Assembly (NCBI GenBank): GCA_018340375.1
Contig: JAFFJZ010000003.1
Location: 25,730,001-25,794,000 of the forward strand
Source of the DNA: Gonatopus flavifemur
Taxonomy: Eukaryota; Arthropoda; Insecta; Hymenoptera; Dryinidae
Direction: 5' to 3'
DNA: 64,000 bases
Shown here: piece after piece, positions 49,501 through 60,904 of the stretch
Layout of the letters: each line of letters begins with the position of its first letter
Numbering within the stretch: the stretch's first letter is position 1
Notes under the pieces: model-generated
Database searches by the model: none
The model's input: the letters and a program-made list of their open reading frames with translations, nothing else
Told to the model about the DNA's origin: nothing
Translations under genes and position numbers: made by a program

Positions 49501-52500
49501 TGAAATCCCCCCCCCTCCCCTCCCCTCCCCCTCTCCCCGTATTGATTCAACTGACACTCATATGAGGCTACCTCGGGACGATCGCAGGAACATCTTACAA
49601 GTTTCATAAGAATCGGAAAAGCGGGAGATGAGATACGCGTGTTCGCAAAAATCGCACTTCTTATCACATTTGTCCTTCCCCGTCCAATTGCTCTGGACCA
49701 ATTGAGCTGAAACTCATATGGGACCAGCGTTCCCTGATCTACGACTGTGGTATAAACTTCAAAACGATATCGAATAAATAGAACGGTAGATATTCGTGTT
49801 CGCAATTTGTTGACAGACCGACAGAGATGATAACAAACAGAGTCGAAAGGAAAATTTTGGTCTGAAAAATTTTCATTCTGGAGACAAAAAACATTTCGAT
49901 CTTCCGGAAGGATCGCAAAGCTCTTTCCTCTCAATGATTTCCTTTTTTCCGTGTGGATTTCTTTATCATCTTAAATTACTATTTTTCATTCACAGTGTAC
50001 ATGAAAAATCAATTTTTTGATGTACTTTTTGTTTGACATGTTTTAGAATTCGATTGGATGGTTTACACGGAGAAAAAAGATCATGAAATGATCGCTAGGA
50101 AAGATAGTAAACTGGTGACAACTACGAATTTCCGTACACAGTCGCTAACAGAAATTCGTAGTTGTCACCAGTTTACTATCTTTGCTAGCGATCGTCCCAT
50201 GATCTTTTTGCTCCGTGTATTAAATACTCGAATACCTAATTTTTCTTCGATGAGTATTTTTCTTGAAATTTTATTGGGCATCAAGTGCGGAATCTAGTTT
50301 GAAAAGGAGTTGATACAGGATCCATGTTTTGCTTTGCATTTTATGGTCGTTGTACGTTGCTTAAAATAGATATAGGATTTAACATGAACCATCAGTTTGT
50401 GTAGAATAGTATACTCTGTTTGTTGAGGAAAGAGTGTTTTGATTCGTGTTAATACTGCAATATGATAGTACAATGCCTAGAACGGATACAAAATTTGATA
50501 CGAAACTTCACTGCGCGTCGAACAGTACATTCTATTTATCTAGAGAAAAGCGTTCAGATTGGTATTAATAATTAAACGTCATAATCCGATACCTACTACA
50601 AATACACAGTTCGATACGATCCATTAATTCGCTTTCAACAGCATGTTTGATTCATCTCAAGTGAATCATTGGAAGTCTTCATAAGATTTTATAAGAGCAT
50701 AAATTCCCGAATGCAAATTGGAATTGACTTCAATTTGAATTTCAATTTGCTTCTGTTTTTTGAATTTCAAATGATATTAACATGAAATTTTCGGGAAAGA
50801 AAATAATGTAGAGATAGGAGAAGTGATGGATTTCTATTGACAGGTTTCTCAACCCTGTGCTTGCAGTGAGTACGAGGTTATGTTAATATTGATTAATCAA
50901 AAAAATAACGATTACTTACCTCGAAGAATTTGATACAGGAAGACCTTGATGTGGTCGGGAGTAAGGTGCTGTGGGCTGACAATAATTTTATGAAGATCGC
51001 TTTGTAGTAATTCTGTAATCACGTATCTGTATCAATCTCGTTGAGGAAATATATCATAAAATATACAAAAATCAGTTCGATAAAAATGTTTTTTACACCC
51101 TCGAGATGAAATTTGAAATTCTGGCATTCTCAATCCAAATGCAATTCCTACTCCAACAGAAAAGATTTCTCAAATTTGAAACTTAGAATATTGTTGAAAT
51201 TTGATCAACTCTTTTATTTGGTATCGTGATCATTTCAACTCTACGAAATATACAGAAGAATTGTATTTTAAAGACTTTTGAACCTGGTACAATTTTTGTT
51301 GAATGATCAATTTAAAAATAAATTTCAATCACACTGAGAAAAAAAACGTTGTAAATTTTACTACTACAATTTTAGCTAATTCCACCGCAGGGAAAGTAAG
51401 ATGCACTTCAGGTATGGTATATTTCACATGCGTTGTTGTAAAATCAACTAAAATTGTGGTCACTTGCACTACATTCTAAATCATCCATATCTCTCTCAGT
51501 GTATGATTGTAAAATTTTTAGATTACAATTCCAAGATTCTTCTGGAAAATTCAAATCAGGCCGAGATGTCATGTGAAAATAATTATATTTAATGGATAAC
51601 TGTCTACAGAAAACTTTCATATTTTCGAAACAGATTTATTTGAGACCAAAAAGAATGTTCTCTCATCAACTCAACGAATTTCCTCTTGGAGCAGCTATCA
51701 CGACCAACACCTAATTGTAAACGTCTTGACGGGAGAATTAATATTCCACGATTAATTAAGAACGGAAATGATCATTCGTAGAGAAGCTCAGCAAGATTTT
51801 ACGTATAATTGAAACTGTTCTGTCTGTTTATCGACTTTTCTGTTACATTCAATACATGTTTTCCAAGATTTTAACCCTTTGAATATCTCAACATTTCATA
51901 TTTAATTCACAACTCAGATGATACCATATCATAGTTGATCAATTTTAAAGAAAAGAGTATATTTTTATTCATCCCTTGGCGTAGCGAATGAAAAAGCAAG
52001 TTCGAAGAGAATAAAATACTATAATGGCGAAATGAGGTCGACTGGTAGGTTGGAATGCAGGTAGAGGCTGCCTGCGAACCTGACTTGGCATGCAAGTGTC
52101 GGCTGGTTCCGCTGCAGGCTCCGCCAACCTGAGCGGAACACGTCAAGAGTAAAATATACTATTTTTCTCATAACGCGTGACCACATCTATCCAACCAAAT
52201 TTGTCATTTTTCTTATGGATATTTTACCTCCAACAATGTTACTTGAATATTATACTCGCGGTCCAAGCGATCATTCAAATTTCAAACTTTCACATTCAAG
52301 AATAGTACTCGATATTCAGAGTGCGGGAATTTTACATCACGTTATTCAAGTTATGAAAAATTGAATACAATGATTCGTGTGATTACTATAAAATAAAAAG
52401 TTGAGAGTTCAAGAATTCAATCATAAGAAAAATAAGCAATATTTTTTCACTCTTTTGGCCAATAAAACTGTTATAACTTGATGATACGAAAGATTGTATT

Positions 52501-55500
52501 TCACATTTTGCGAAGATAGGAAACAAAGAGGATTCATCGATCTAATATGTATCAAATGTTTGCAAATTATGACCTTGATTGAATAATTATATTCAATACG
52601 TCATTGAGTATACGATAGCATGTGTGCCGGCATTATAAGACGATGCATGTAGGTTTAGTCAGGTATAGGAACAAGGTCAGGGACTGATATCCTTATGCCA
52701 TAATACTTCTCAATCACCTTCCACGTATAAAGGACTTATTTATTCATGTTATATCCGCACAAAGGAACTCTTGAACAAATTTTCTCAATCCATATGTACT
52801 CGTGTTCGAGTTTCAAGAATCTTCAAGAACTTCGAATGAAAATAAGTTTTGATTACATACTTTATATCAAATCCGAATAAACTGAGTGAGAATGCATTGT
52901 TTGTAATGGTTTTCACGAGTATTTAACGTACTCTGTCAGAGATGATTCGAAATTGAATGCTCATAATTTGAATATATATTATGGTTATGATATACCGAAG
53001 CATATCAAGTGAATTTATGTAGACGAAAAATCGGTTATAAATTTTGTATCAAGTATACCTAAAAACATGTTGTTGCCATGGGGAAGCTGGATGAACTATC
53101 GATCTCTCATTACAGAGAATGGTTATATTCCCGATGTATCAAAATACCACTCGTTCAACGGTGAAATTATCAAAAGAAATTGCGATAATTTTTCTGTTTT
53201 TGTTGTACAATTGTTCACATAATCTTCATACTTTTTTGACTATGAAAACATTTAATGGAAACAATGGTACGACTTTTCCAAGTAGAAAGGGAAAGAATTT
53301 GTCAGGCGTTGGAAGGTTCCCTCTGCATCCATTATGAAACTCTCTGAGTGAAATTCTAATATCGATCTTAATTACAATAGTAAACATCATTCTAAGCGTT
53401 CCCTTTTGGTCCTTTTAAGAAGCTTCCAAGGAATTTTAGACCTCTCCTAGACTCTTTCTAGGGTTGATGGAGGATCCAAAGCCACTCCTACCAATTAAGT
53501 CTGTATCACAGTCTGTTTTACTTGCATTTTTTATATATGATCGATCTAATTGATTTAAATTGTATAAAAGTTTTCATGAAAAATAAAATCATATCTACGA
53601 TGATTCGATATTGAAGAATATTACAAACCCAGTATCAACCAAGTATGATTCTCACACGGAACGTAAATAAATTCTCCCAAATTCTCTGTAGACCCATACG
53701 ATTGATTATTTTATATTTGAAAATAATCTCCTCGAAACCTCTGATTCACGTATCAATTTTGTAAATTTCAAAAATAATAATAAAATAAAATTAGAAACAA
53801 AATGTTCCTCAACGCACATTGGCATTTTACCACTGAACTATTATGTTCAGTAACATCCACGTGTGTTTTACTTGTACATCGGTTGCTGCAATGTTCGTGA
53901 AAATATGCTACGTAAGGACAACGTAAGACTATCGCTAGAATTGTCGTCATTCATGTTCGACAAGCGCGTTAAGTGTTACACCACTTGAATATTTGATTAT
54001 TTGGAACTGTACTGATTTAAATTGATGACGTAAAGAAATTTCTTTCTTAACTTTCAAGAATTCCGATACAAAAACTCATTATAAAAATACTGACAGTTAT
54101 TCTTATGGATGAACATACTTCCAATATTCAAGTTATGCGTATATAAAATATCAACTCTTCGATATTTATTACAGAACATTAGATTCACTGAAAATATTTT
54201 ATGCCAATGAACTTTCTCTGCGATCAAATAATTGCACAATGATATATGAGTAATTTTACCCCTCGAATCATTGTATCAGCACGAAATCATATTTCACATC
54301 GGAATCAAGTTGATGAAATTATAAGAATTGATGATTTTTTGACGAATCCCTCATCAGGAAATGAATAAAATGAGAAGGAAGTGCATCACGTATGAATGAA
54401 CGATATATGAATTATGAATTACATTCAATTTGTACAATTGCGATCTAAGCTTGTAATACTGTATCCTCTCGAACACTTGCCTTGAATTTCAGAACTATGT
54501 GAATTTTCACCTTTGTTAAGCCCGAGTGAATAAAGGGAGAATCTCAATTGGAGCTAAGTAGATTCACATTCAGGAGTTGCAATCAAGTTTTTACTGATCC
54601 CAGCTGAATTATAATAATGTATATGTTTCCTTTGTTGAAATCACTCAATTAGATTGTATGGTACGCAGGATAAATGTATTCAACCGGATCAGTGAATATT
54701 TTGATAATAAATTGTGGAGTTATGAACTAAATTTGAATTGATCAAACGTAAAATTCGTTCAAAAATGCAACTTGGCGTATTATTCTTGACCTAAAAAAAA
54801 TGTTTCAATAATCTTTTACACCGTCTTACGAGGAGAATGTATACGAGTCAAAAAGAGACCGAAATCCTTTTGTATTTTACTCTGAATTCAACTGGCCAAC
54901 CCGTAGCTCGAAGTGTAGATTGAAGAGAGACTAAAATTCTTCGAGTGTAGTGTTCAATACGTTTATTCAAGCCAATCACAGATGGATGGTTTGAACGACT
55001 TTCTATTTTCGTAACACCGATATTCCTGTACATAAAAGAATGAGTATAGCGTTATCACGCCATAGCTCATTTACAATACAATCCCCATATTTCCAACATT
55101 TGGATAAAAAACAAATTCAAGGAGAGAGAGAGAGAGAGAGGAAGAGAGACAAGAGAGAGCTTCTCGTATCATTTTATTCACACTTTCGTTCCTAATATTG
55201 ATTTTCCAAATCCTCCCTCGCAGTAACAGGATTCTATGTCTCTTGTTCCATTCTTCATTTGATTTTTTTTTTCTTCAAGGACATGGGTTCAGTACCGGAC
55301 CCATCTACACCGGGTTGGTTACCGGTGAGTCGATCGTTCACTTTAGTTACGAGCTCTAAAAATCGCTCCAATTGGTCGATCGATGGCATACCAGCTTCCT
55401 GGTAGGCAAGCCAACCGGTTTCTTGGACAAAGCGAGTTTGCCCCTAGCATCTCTTCTTTCTTTCCACCCGGTGTACGCACGCGCGAAGGGTAACGAGTAT

Positions 55501-58500
55501 TCCGACTATGTTCCTCCTCCTACTATCCTTTCTCCTTTGCTCTAAGCTCCTTTGTTTTCTTCTCCTTCTATTTCTCATCTACCCTGTGTGCATCTCCTCT
55601 ACACTGAGCTATACGGCAATTCCGATAGCGAGAGGAATCTTCAGAAATAGACTGAGGAAAGGGATTTTCGAAATGAAAATTCATGTTTCTTCCAATTGAC
55701 AGGATCATTTGTTTTTATGAATTTCAAACAATGGTATTGTACGAAACAGGCATTAAAACGATGAATCTTCCCCTTTATTCTACCCAAGTATATGAATGGG
55801 TGGTAGAAGAAATGATGAGTATTATCGAGAATCTTCATCTTTCGTACATTTTTGCTCACCGTCTATTTATATTTGAAGTGCATTTTTCAGTACAGCTCAA
55901 AAATGGAAATTCATCATCCTTTGTAATCTTCAGGAGAGTAATAGAAATTATTATTCGACCAATGATGATGTATTAATTGTAAAATGATTCTAGTTGGAGA
56001 TACGCTTATTCAAAGTTGATGATATGGACTTTTCATTTCCCATTTGACGGGGAAAAAGTTGAAATTGTACCATTATTCCGTGAGAATACGTTACGGACTC
56101 TGTTATTACACAAATTAAAGTACACATAACCGCGTAATCGAGATGTATATAGACCAAGTTGATGAGTGGTACACTCCGATACAGGATATCGTTTTAATTA
56201 TCGGATATCGTTGGTTGAATTCCCAACGTATGATTTTTATACACCAAGATTAACGCTCAAATTGCATTTGCCTCTGATGTCTTCCAAGCTACTTGCTGCT
56301 TCAACAACGACAGGTGAAACCACATATAGGTTCAAAGCACATGAGTCATAGATGCAATGCATATATACATGTAAGGAATTTACACGTTTTATGCCTACTC
56401 ACACGCATGCGCGCAAATATTCCGGTCTTACGAACATTAGGCGAACAACTAATTAAGATACCTTCGATGCCGTAGTAATTCGACTCAACACTACCAACGA
56501 CAATGATTCCACCGATGACAGTTTATTATCAGCTTTTATGATTAAATTTCATCATTGATTAAGAAATTGGTATTTGTAACATTCGCATACTATTAATGCA
56601 TGATTGATCAATTAAATTTTATCTACTGCTAAATATCATAAGATATAAGAATTATTCTCAGGATTGAAATAGTTGTGTTACTTGAACTTCACCCTCCACT
56701 GAATACTTGAAAATATCTATTGATCGTTTCTTTTTCAAGATTCCGCAGGATATCCTTGATTGACCATTCGTTATTTTCTTTAGTATTACATACCAAACAT
56801 TGCAAATATACATGGAGTATTTAGTATCTTTTAAAAATTTCATCAACATCATAAAACAATTCTACAGTTATATTTACAATATCAACTCAAATCAATTCGA
56901 ATGCTGTTTTTAAATATTTTCTCATACTTTATTGATACATCAACCTCCGTATTATGACATTTTTCATGATTTCCGTGAAATCATTTTGAAATATCAAAAT
57001 CAAAATAATCTGATTTTTTCAACAGTTAAAAATATTCACGCTTTGAGAGAATCAACAGCTCCATTGAATTGCAATACGTTTTTGAATAATCAAATAAAAG
57101 TACAGCACTTGATGTAGGATATTTTGATTTGTTTATTGTAACTTCATTTTAACCGTACATTTTTACTTCAACAATGTCGTTTCATTTGTTCCATAAAAAT
57201 CGTACAACGCGGAAAGTGAGCAAACCTATGAAAAAGATTAACGATTCGTGAAAAATCAACTCGATCGACAACGAAATTAAACCATCGCTATTCAAAGAGA
57301 GGTAAAAACTTTGACGAATGCGGTTCCACGGACGCTTTGAGTGCTGGTAGATTTTTATTTATATTTCCTGTCAACGTGGCAATCAAATCACGAGAAAAAT
57401 ATTGAATTTATTTCAGATATAATATGAAAGGATTGATGGGTAAAATATATAAACGTGACTGATGTCGTAATAAAGATAACATCAAAACAATTTCTTCGTT
57501 TCGATATTTGTCAATAATTTGTTATTTACTTAAACATAGAATCTCGCTTCAATTGAAATTTTATCGAACCAATGAATTTCAACTGAGTTCATATGGATAA
57601 TTACACGTGCCTCGGTAGCAATAACGAGAGCAAAATTGATGCAACGAAGAAGGTGCTATGGTGAAACGATCGAGTGATCGATCGATCGATCAACCGGTAA
57701 TCGATAGCGTCAAGGGAAAGATCCTTAAAAGAACAAGATCGATCAAAGCAACTGCAAGAATCGCAACTACCCTCGTTACAGGCAGTTCGATAAATCAGTC
57801 TTCCGTTTTGCCTCCACTCTCACTCTTTCTTTTATCTTTCTCCCATGCAACAGTCTCTCCTCGTTTTCATTCTCTTAGCCCTGAAGAACAGTGGACCTCT
57901 TCTCGTGTAACTACGTAAATCATCATTAGTAATGGCGGCTATTACGCCCTACAGATCTTCGTCTCTCTATCCGTCTGTCTTATTCCCTCGTTTCTTCTCC
58001 TCCTGTTTTTTCCCCATCTTTTTTCTCCTCTTCGTCATCTACCTTCGTCCTCGCCATGTTCAAGATTATGCTCGGAACACGAACTGTTCAATCGAGTCCA
58101 GTACGGTCTTGGGATCTTAATGAGACACGACGCGATTGGTCGACTTACTACTTCAACCTGCCAACTGATTCTCTTCTTCCGGGTTCCGGGCCACCTGAGT
58201 TCTGTTCCGTTATACGTTCTTCTCAGATTTGTTTCCTTCTAAAAGCCTCACTCTCGCCAAGGATAATACACTTGGAGCCGTTTTTTTCCTATTATATCTA
58301 AAGAAAATTGTATTCAGGTCTTTCATCAGATTATTTCTGGTAGTCGAATGACCTGTCAATGAGAGTTCAAGCTTCAGTTCCTTGGAGAATGGCCTGGCCT
58401 CTTAATATCCAGTTAAGAAGGCCTCATATTAGATTTGAATATCCATAGAACAACGTAGAGCGTACAACTAGATACCGGATCCTCACGGGACGTAAACCGT

Positions 58501-60904
58501 GTCGCTGGATCAAACATTCGCACATATACTCTTGCATAGAATACCCTGTACAGATTGCAGAGCGAACAGTTTGCTCGGTGCGAAAATTACTAATTATGGT
58601 TCATTAATACAAGCGAGCGACCGGGGATATCAAATTCTGTAATATTTCATGAGCCGTGGAATGATCTTATCGGTTTTCCTGTAGTACAAGGCTAGTATTT
58701 TTCCAATAACTGTCGTACAAAATATGACTTTATGGCTGTTAAATTTACAGATGTGATCGGTTGTTTTTTACGCTCCATGTGTGCTGTATTTTTCAATGTG
58801 GCTCATGTATCACTGAATTTGTAAAGCTCAAAAGTACAGTAAATATATGTATAAAACAATTTATGTACATCCTAACAAAATTTTAGTTTCTTCATTTGTA
58901 AATTCATTACTAAAAATGTGTAACTCCGACATCAAGTGAGCACGAGTTTTATATTTCAGAATTTTGTATTGATGAGGTTTTATCGATCTTCGAAAAAGAA
59001 AAAGATGGAAATAGAATACCGTGATCCATTAGATTCAGATATATACATGTGACCTGGATTATGTCGTTTCTACGTTACATTTTACAAAACGTTAGATTTC
59101 AAGAGAAATGAGAGAGAAAAAGTAGAACTCGTTGCGAAAAGCTCTTAATTTCATTAAACAGGAATGAATCAAGAACTGTCTGCATGTGTAAATATATCGA
59201 TGAGAGAAAAATTCTTTTACGAAAGTTCAATGTTTGAATACTGCTATTGAGATTTATTCTCATTTTCATTTAATAATTTGTGTGACATCATACGATATTT
59301 CTCAACAACTTCCGATCGTTAAACCTACCTTGATGATCTAGTAGCATTTTAATCCGATAATCTACTTGAAGAAAAAATTACATACGTTCTCTTTTCTTCG
59401 TTATTACAACGTTACATGAAGAAAAAAAAAGGATACATCTCTTGGAAGAAGTCTAGGTGCGGTGGTTGTAGGATGTCGAGGGCCGAAAGAACCTGCAAAA
59501 TAAATACAATAGATTTAATTCATTTAATTTCCTTGTTTTCTTTCATTTTTATAACTGATCATGGAAAAATCTCACATCTTTAGAATTGTAATCTAGAATA
59601 TGTGGGTGTGTAAACTGAAATGAAGCGCATAATGCTTGAAACTGTGATTTTCACACTGAGAAATATGTGCAATGACCTGAATCCCAGGCGCGGTCGGATA
59701 CAGCAAAATTCGCAACCAAGTTGAATCGCCTTCGCGATAAAGATATATCGACTATGGTACACATTTCAATTGGTACACCAAGTGAAACTGCGGGTCAATC
59801 AAGGATAGTTGATAGTCTGTTCTCATGAGACTCACTCAAATTTCTCTGAATCTCTCTAAAATATAACAATTCTCCATCACTACTATGAAATGAACTTATA
59901 TTTTTAATGAATCCTATACAATGATTTTCTTTTACGATAATACGAACATGCTGTGGATGACCATTCTCCAATATGATTTATGTGTATTGAAGTTCAAATC
60001 GAACACGGGGATTTAAAATTGAAGACTCAACCCTTCATTCCAGACGCTCACGGCAATGTTAGCTCCTTCGACAATCTCACACATTAACGAATAAAATAAA
60101 ATCAATGCACTTAGATTAAGAACTAATTATACCTCGTTCGATCATATACTCTGTTCGAACTATCCTGATAAATTATTCTAAATCTCTGGAATAAATTGTC
60201 TGTAGGAATGATTTCAGTGCGATGAATGAAACGATTTTCAAGCCACTTGGATACAAAATTTTCATTTCAAATTTAGAAATTAATGTACCTTGTAATAACT
60301 CGCAATTCTAGATCTAAAATATAAGGCAGTCCACCTCCAACCACGTATATTTTGTACGAAAATACGTACATGAAAAAAGGAATCATGAATTAATCTTGAT
60401 TCATTTACGTGTACATTTGCGAGCATCTGTTTGTAAAAATATAGGTGAGGTCGCATTTAGGACGATGGTTGGAAATAGGACACTTCACGTTGTATAGAAG
60501 CTCATTGTGTGAACGTACTGAACAAAATTCCTCCTCATCGAAAGTATATTCATTTGTTCTTCTTACGGAAATAATAATTGATTCTGGAAATTGAATAGAT
60601 TGATACTAAATTTGAAACCGCATTAAAATTTACTGTGATTGTTAAGAAGTATATTGAAATGTGGTGGTCGAATTAACCTCCATAACTGTATTCAGGCGAT
60701 ACAAACAATTGGCTTCCTTCCAGATTTCACAGAAAATTTTTTCTTCATTATCGGATTGGATTGAGAGTACTTACGTTTTCGTGTTTGAAGAAACAGAGCA
60801 TTTTAAGCTCTCTAAAGACCCTTTTACTGCTAACCAAACTCTGGAAGACATTCGGCAGTTTTTTCAAAGCTACCCTCCTACCATCTCTTGGATCCGTCAC
60901 TGCC
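34539..60904 (-). CDS. nmo: Nemo / NLK MAPK-like protein kinase (5' partial)
   Basis: Nine minus-strand exons join in phase into 375 residues and a stop: 60904-60775, 59492-59437, 51026-50920, 43028-42943, 41810-41601, 40639-40451, 40097-39896, 39478-39385 and 34593-34539. Visible features are the catalytic lysine in VALKKLP, the HRDIKPGN catalytic loop, DFGLARV, and an activation loop with TQE ([15 protein letters not shown]), the NLK hallmark in place of MAPK TxY. The [10 protein letters not shown] and [12 protein letters not shown] helices follow, then the NLK C-terminal extension with [15 protein letters not shown] and the insect ending [20 protein letters not shown] kinases phosphorylate TCF/LEF, Mad/Smad and other regulators in Wnt, TGF-beta and polarity signalling, in nucleus and cytoplasm. 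The first visible exon starts in the third base of a Trp codon (VW|AVTD), so the N-terminus and Gly-rich loop lie beyond 64000. Every visible catalytic residue is intact. Confidence 0.95.
37457..37547. mobile_element. 91-bp foldback, TACCCCAGTAGAAA ends
   Basis: TACCCCAGTAGAAATTCACT is opposed by GTTTCTACTAGGGTA. Both ends carry TA. A similar ACCCTGGTAGAAAC end occurs at about 46765 in another nemo intron. Confidence 0.5.
38392..38518. repeat. (GTA)n trinucleotide microsatellite, interrupted
   Basis: GTAGTAGTAGTAG runs with GCA, GTG, ATA and ATG interruptions. Degenerate copies extend left to about 38320. Confidence 0.9.
39385..39478 (-). CDS. nmo: nemo penultimate exon
   Basis: The acceptor is TATGTGTTACAG and the donor GCAAG|GTAAGC. 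It encodes [15 protein letters not shown] and [16 protein letters not shown]. Reading past the donor meets TAA after a single Arg codon. Confidence 0.9.
39896..40097 (-). CDS. nmo: nemo exon, end of kinase domain and Cys-rich segment
   Basis: The acceptor is TTCCCCACAG and the donor AAAAG|GTGAGG. It encodes [18 protein letters not shown], the [16 protein letters not shown] cysteine stretch characteristic of NLK, and [16 protein letters not shown]. Confidence 0.93.
40451..40639 (-). CDS. nmo: nemo exon, kinase C-lobe
   Basis: The acceptor is GGGCTTACAG and the donor GATCCT|GTAAGT. It encodes [20 protein letters not shown] to [10 protein letters not shown], 63 residues with phase 0 at both ends. 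Confidence 0.93.
41290..41365. repeat. Solo end of the GTTGGCGCAAAAT repeat in a nemo intron
   Basis: TTTATGAAAAAAGTTGGCGC through CGAGTGCCCTTA matches the inverted repeat at 16146-16510 in the PLCXD-like intron. Confidence 0.45.
41601..41810 (-). CDS. nmo: nemo exon, DFG motif and activation loop
   Basis: The acceptor is CCTTTTTCAG and the donor CAACAG|GTGAGC. It encodes 70 residues from [17 protein letters not shown] through [13 protein letters not shown] to [11 protein letters not shown]. Confidence 0.95.
42943..43028 (-). CDS. nmo: nemo exon, catalytic loop
   Basis: The acceptor is TTTGTTGCCAG and the donor TTGAAA|GTAAGT. It encodes [19 protein letters not shown] followed by [10 protein letters not shown], with the catalytic Asp and metal-binding Asn intact. 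Confidence 0.93.
43556..43692. mobile_element. 137-bp foldback MITE, TACAGTGAGAAAAAA ends
   Basis: TACAGTGAGAAAAAAAA is opposed by TTTTTTTCAGTGTA. The core has GTTGTTTCAACAATG and TTACAACAACAAAAG words. Confidence 0.55.
43834..44011 (-). mobile_element. MITE, GTTTGAATCGTTTAT family, inverted copy
   Basis: Both ends are well kept (GTTTGAATCGTTTATAGAAA and GATAAACGATTCAAAC). The interior matches the reverse complement of the copies at 3859 and 10539. Confidence 0.6.
44163..44352. mobile_element. 190-bp foldback MITE, GCACACAGCG ends
   Basis: GCACACAGCGAAAAATTTTG is opposed by CAAAAATGTTCACTGTGC. The inner arms CAGCAGGTCCATTTAGAG and GCGAATGGACTTCCTGG also pair. Confidence 0.5.
50064..50219. 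mobile_element. 156-bp near-perfect foldback, TACACGGAG ends
   Basis: TACACGGAGAAAAAAGATCA is opposed by TGATCTTTTTGCTCCGTGTA. The arms run on almost perfectly (GATAGTAAACTGGTGACAAC, AATTTC) to a tiny loop at about 50133-50148. High arm identity suggests recent activity. Confidence 0.75.
50920..51026 (-). CDS. nmo: nemo exon, hinge and helix D/E
   Basis: The acceptor is GATTGATACAG and the donor CTTCGAG|GTAAGT. It encodes [27 protein letters not shown] and VFLYQILR. Large introns (8.4 kb upstream, 7.9 kb downstream) isolate it. Confidence 0.9.
51027..59436 (-). other. nmo: nemo 8.4-kb intron
   Basis: Contains a foldback at 51331 and a GC-richer block at 52040-52140. A GA microsatellite lies at about 55120-55160, followed by a GC-richer island at 55265-55500. 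A second island at about 57600-58250 includes a GATC tetranucleotide run (ATCGATCGATCGATC) near 57675. No coding exon was recognised between 51026 and 59437. Confidence 0.5.
51331..51502. mobile_element. 172-bp foldback MITE, ACACTGAGA ends
   Basis: ACACTGAGAAAAAAAACG is opposed by TCTCTCTCAGTGT. The inner arms TACAATTTTAGCTAATTCCA and ATCAACTAAAATTGTGGTC pair. Same end type as 22503-22702. Confidence 0.6.
59437..59492 (-). CDS. nmo: nemo 56-nt exon
   Basis: The acceptor is TTTTGCAG and the donor GAGAT|GTATCC. It encodes [18 protein letters not shown] plus two bases of the next Ile codon. Its identity rests on an exact match to the NLK consensus that I know. Confidence 0.9.
59493..60774 (-). 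other. nmo: nemo 1.3-kb intron
   Basis: Plain AT-rich sequence between exons. No repeat or ORF of note was seen. Confidence 0.5.
60775..60904 (-). CDS. nmo: nemo exon with catalytic lysine
   Basis: The acceptor is TTTGATTTCAG and the donor GAAAAC|GTAAGT. It encodes [18 protein letters not shown] through FFKHEN. The entry phase needs two bases from the missing upstream exon. Confidence 0.9.

Larger units (their letters stand above)
43029..50919 (-). other. nmo: nemo 7.9-kb intron with several repeats
   Basis: Holds foldbacks at 43556, 43834, 44163 and 50064, and a repeat-module copy with a C-rich run (CCCCCCCCTCCCC) at about 49506-49830. GC-richer spots lie at 46190-46390 and 46750-46880. 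An 80-codon minus ORF at 46093-46335 and a 137-codon plus ORF at 48611-49024 have no recognisable domain. Confidence 0.5.
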
